A DNA stretch of 64,000 bases, taken from positions 52,856 to 116,855 of the forward strand of contig NZ_JRVC01000017.1 in assembly GCF_000807925.1 (NCBI RefSeq), read 5' to 3'. This document shows positions 62,215-64,000 of the stretch, in pieces (positions within the stretch are counted from its first letter, which is position 1; every line of letters begins with the position of its first letter). Source of the DNA: Novosphingobium subterraneum. GTDB lineage: Bacteria; Pseudomonadota; Alphaproteobacteria; Sphingomonadales; Sphingomonadaceae. Made by a program: the position numbers and the translations under genes. The notes beneath the pieces are model-generated. The model saw nothing but the letters and a program-made list of their open reading frames with translations, was not told where the DNA came from and made no database searches.

Positions 62215-62536
62215 CGCACCGGCCACAGCAATTGCGAATCGCGCCCTGCGCGGCGCCATCCGTGCTGCAAGTGCGAGATGCGTTTCCGACCCGTGTCTAG
62301 CAGATTGCCGCATTGGCGCACGTCCCTTGATGGGCAAGCGCAAAAGCTGCGACACAAAGTTACAACTGGCCTTGGACCTCCTCGAAATCTCCGATTCGTC
62401 GCAGTGCAAGTCCAAAATCGCCGCAAAATCACTGGTAGCGCGCGAAATTCGGTGGAAAGACGGCCGCAGGCCATGGCTTTCGCGGTTCTGCTTGCGTTAG
62501 CCGTGCCGTCCCTTTCCAGCAGAGGACATCAGGACA
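62215..62536. other. Divergent intergenic region between RND operon and HU gene
   Basis: 322 bp with no convincing gene. It must hold the promoters of the minus-strand efflux operon and of the + strand HU gene. It contains an A/T-richer stretch near 62350-62370 (GACACAAAGTTACAACT). No clear operator palindrome or regulator gene was found, which is unusual for an RND operon. Confidence 0.5.
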
Positions 62537-62812
62537 ATGAACAACAGCGACCTCGCAGATACCATCGCAGCAAGCCACGGCCTTTCGAAGGCAGACGCCC
62601 GCAAGGTCGTCGACGGCGTGTTTGCCGCGATCGCCGACGCAGCCGCGAAGGGCGAGGAAGTCTCGCTGAACGGCTTCGGCAAGTTCAAGGTCAAGAACAC
62701 CCCGGCCCGCGAAGGCCGCAACCCCTCGACCGGCGCCACCATCCAGATCGCAGCTTCCAACAAGCTGACCTTCTCGGCTGCCAAGGCGGTCAAGGACAAG
62801 CTGAACGGCTGA
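62537..62812 (+). CDS. hup: DNA-binding protein HU
   Basis: The 91-residue protein is a full HU/IHF fold: helical N-terminus (NNSDLADTIAASHGLSKADA), GEEVSLNGFGKFKVKNTPAR and the DNA-binding arm RNPSTGATIQIAASN, with C-terminal KLTFSAAKAVKDKLNG. It bends and compacts DNA without sequence specificity. ATG 62537 follows AGGACA. It is monocistronic, with a hairpin immediately downstream. Confidence 0.95.
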   Translation: MNNSDLADTIAASHGLSKADARKVVDGVFAAIADAAAKGEEVSLNGFGKFKVKNTPAREGRNPSTGATIQIAASNKLTFSAAKAVKDKLNG

Positions 62813-62820
62813 TCCGTTCC

Positions 62821-62853
62821 GGACCGGCGCCCGCACTTGTGGGCGCCGGGTCC
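62821..62853 (+). terminator. Hairpin terminator candidate after HU
   Basis: GGACC-GGCGCCC (62821-62832) pairs with GGGCGCC-G-GGTCC (62841-62853) around GCACTTGT, giving a 12-bp stem with one bulge. It starts 8 bp after the HU stop. The T-run is missing, so it may be a weak or Rho-assisted terminator or an mRNA 3' end stabiliser. Confidence 0.65.
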
Positions 62854-63369
62854 ACATCATACGGTGCGCCAATCCCGCAGCACCGTGCCGGTCATCCGGC
62901 AATTTCGCCAGGATCCCGTCCAGACGGTTGAACCGGCATCCCCTTCCAGAACTGAACCCGATTCCGCCCGCCCGCGCATCGATCGGTCACGCCTTCACCG
63001 GGGCCAGACATACCTGCCGTAAATTATCGAGCGCCCTTCGCGGCCGAGATGTGGGTATTAATAACTTTAGTTAACGGCTCGAGAGCGCAGTCCCCTTCCT
63101 CTAACATTAAATGATGTTAAATTTGACCCGAATTCTCGACAGAAACGGGCATATATGCATGAATATAAACGATATTTCACTATGAGCATGGTAAACAGCT
63201 GTTGACGATGACTGCGCCCAAGCGGGCGGAAATTAACCATTACTTAGGCCCCTCTACCTAGGAAACGCCCTTGTCCGGCCAGTTCGCCGGCAAAGGTTTG
63301 TGCGACATCCGGCACGATCCTTCTCGGGACAACTCCGGTGGCTCCGGAGTGTTGGATAGGGGAATTGAG
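62854..63369 (+). promoter_or_regulatory. Long AT-rich leader region of the DUF4402 gene
   Basis: No gene is visible in these 516 bp. From about 63040 to 63250 the DNA is much richer in A/T than the rest of the window. It carries a dyad TAACAT-TAAATG-ATGTTA (63102-63119), repeated TTAA words and TTAACC (63234 region). An upstream regulatory region with protein-binding sites and possibly an untranslated leader is likely. A GGGGAATTGAG ribosome site lies just before ATG 63370. Confidence 0.6.
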
Positions 63370-63897
63370 ATGAAGAAGTTGCTTGCCAGCGCGGCAATTG
63401 CCGCCGGGCTTCTGGCCGGAGGATCCGCCTTCGCCCAGACTGCCGCAAATACCAGCAGTGCTACTGCGTCGGGGTCGGTCACCATTGTCCGACCGCTGAC
63501 GATCACCAAGAACAGCGACCTTGCCTTTGGCCGCATCGTGCGTCCGCGCACCGGCGGAACCGGTACGGTCACGCTGGCAAACACCGGCAACTCCGTTGTC
63601 GCCGCCAGCGGTGCCGTCGCACTTGCCAGCACCACCAGCCGCGCACAGTTCACTGTCGATGGCGAGGGAGGCCAATCGGTCACCACCTCGATCCCGGCGA
63701 CGGTTACCCTGACCAGCGGGACCAACACCATCCCGGTAACGTTGCTGCCCGACTTCGGCAGCACGGTGACCCTCTCTGGCGCCCTGGCAGCCGCAGGATC
63801 CGCCACGCTCAACGTCGGCGGATCGTTCAGCCTGCCTGACACACAGGCTTCAGGCGCCTATACCGGCAACTTCACGGTGACTGTCACCTATCAGTGA
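63370..63897 (+). CDS. DUF4402 secreted protein
   Basis: The 175-residue protein has a signal peptide (MKKLLASAAIAAGLLAGGSA, cut before QTA) and one DUF4402 domain: SGSVTIVRPLTITKNSDLAFG, RIVRPRTGGTGTVTLANTG and a C-terminal YTGNFTVTVTYQ. These beta-rich proteins are exported and resemble pilin-like surface subunits. Strands alternate small and hydrophobic residues with almost no charged ones, and the mature part has no Cys. The following gene starts about 80 bp further and may be its partner or chaperone. Confidence 0.9.
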   Translation: MKKLLASAAIAAGLLAGGSAFAQTAANTSSATASGSVTIVRPLTITKNSDLAFGRIVRPRTGGTGTVTLANTGNSVVAASGAVALASTTSRAQFTVDGEGGQSVTTSIPATVTLTSGTNTIPVTLLPDFGSTVTLSGALAAAGSATLNVGGSFSLPDTQASGAYTGNFTVTVTYQ

Positions 63898-63905
63898 TGG
63901 AACTT

Positions 63906-63941
63906 CGGGGAGCGTTGCCGCATCTGCGCGGCACCTCCCCG
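63906..63941 (+). terminator. Compound hairpin after the DUF4402 gene
   Basis: CGGGGAG (63906-63912) pairs with CTCCCCG (63935-63941), and inside it GCCGC (63917-63921) pairs with GCGGC (63928-63932) with an ATCTGC loop. No T-run follows, and the next ATG with a good ribosome site is only 37 bp further. It may therefore act as a partial terminator or processing site that gives the first gene more mRNA. Confidence 0.6.
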
Positions 63942-63978
63942 AGGCAGACGGCAACCGTCGGCGAGAGGGGGACAAGCC

Positions 63979-64000
63979 ATGGACGCAGGATCGAAGGTTC
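63979..64000 (+). CDS. Start of the next gene, truncated at the window edge
   Basis: ATG 63979 follows a strong AGAGGGGGAC ribosome site, and the visible codons read MDAGSKV. The position after a DUF4402 gene suggests a secretion chaperone or second surface protein, but seven residues are not enough to name it. Confidence 0.45.

Noticed and set aside
63057..63120. TTAA-spacer-TTAA words as CtrA binding sites
   Set aside because: The spacers are 9 and 6 bp rather than the 7 bp of the CtrA consensus, so I do not call a site.
1..64000. CRISPR array, prophage or insertion sequence transposase
   Set aside because: No regularly spaced direct repeats of suitable length, no transposase, integrase or phage structural genes were seen.

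Overview
The window is about 64 kb of high-GC chromosomal DNA from an alphaproteobacterium, most likely a member of the Sphingomonadales close to Novosphingobium or Sphingomonas. That placement is an inference. It rests on the flagellar and chemotaxis gene order, a PhoK-type alkaline phosphatase, a phytochrome/heme oxygenase pair with an HWE kinase, a DUF4402 surface protein, an SDHAF4-like (DUF1674) protein and several palindromic repeat families typical of sphingomonads. No rRNA, tRNA or CRISPR array was found.

Layout. 1-7042: flagellar operon on + (fliL-M-N-O-P-Q-R, flhB, fliD, fliS), giving the switch, export gate, filament cap and chaperone. 7071-14434: chemotaxis, with a minus-strand CheB paralogue lacking its catalytic His, then STAS, cheA, cheR, cheB, cheD, cheY, cheW and a small helical protein. 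14525-19806: TonB-dependent receptor, DUF1801 protein, Tat-exported GH127 arabinofuranosidase-like enzyme and a FzlA-like GST. 19930-24918: acidic nucleotide-sugar cluster (UDP-GlcA 4-epimerase, TviB-type dehydrogenase, wecB, wecC). 25046-31011: agmatine deiminase, glnE, 1-Cys peroxiredoxin, DUF455 protein and an M23 peptidase. 31189-34322: bphO-bphP. 34569-37338: sterol desaturase, a membrane protein, a GIY-YIG gene inside a perfect 33-bp inverted repeat, then a headless ORF and an orphan secreted protein. 37485-43745: rsmB, SDHAF4 gene, DUF3617 lipoprotein, uvrB, a toxin gene broken by an amber codon with an intact antitoxin, a lipoprotein and a helix-hairpin-helix membrane protein. 43777-50005: flippase, gpsA, tsaD (with an in-frame palindromic insert), hemC, hemD and a mitofilin-like protein. 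50536-62214: ubiH-type monooxygenase, PhoK-like phosphatase, dsbD, SDR and a complete RND efflux operon. 62537-end: HU, a long AT-rich regulatory region, a DUF4402 protein and the start of the next gene.

The most interesting signal is a family of paired, inverted, hairpin-forming repeats. Two loci (24946-25038 and 50408-50501) are bare pairs about 93 bp long. The third (36359-36757) has the same architecture, but its arms are identical over 33 bp and enclose a single GIY-YIG nuclease gene. This resembles gammaproteobacterial REPINs and their RAYT transposase, with a different nuclease fold in the middle. A different palindromic element lies in frame inside the essential gene tsaD. Other points of note are the CheB pseudo-enzyme, the broken toxin, and an array of five AACTC units at an exact 11-bp period.
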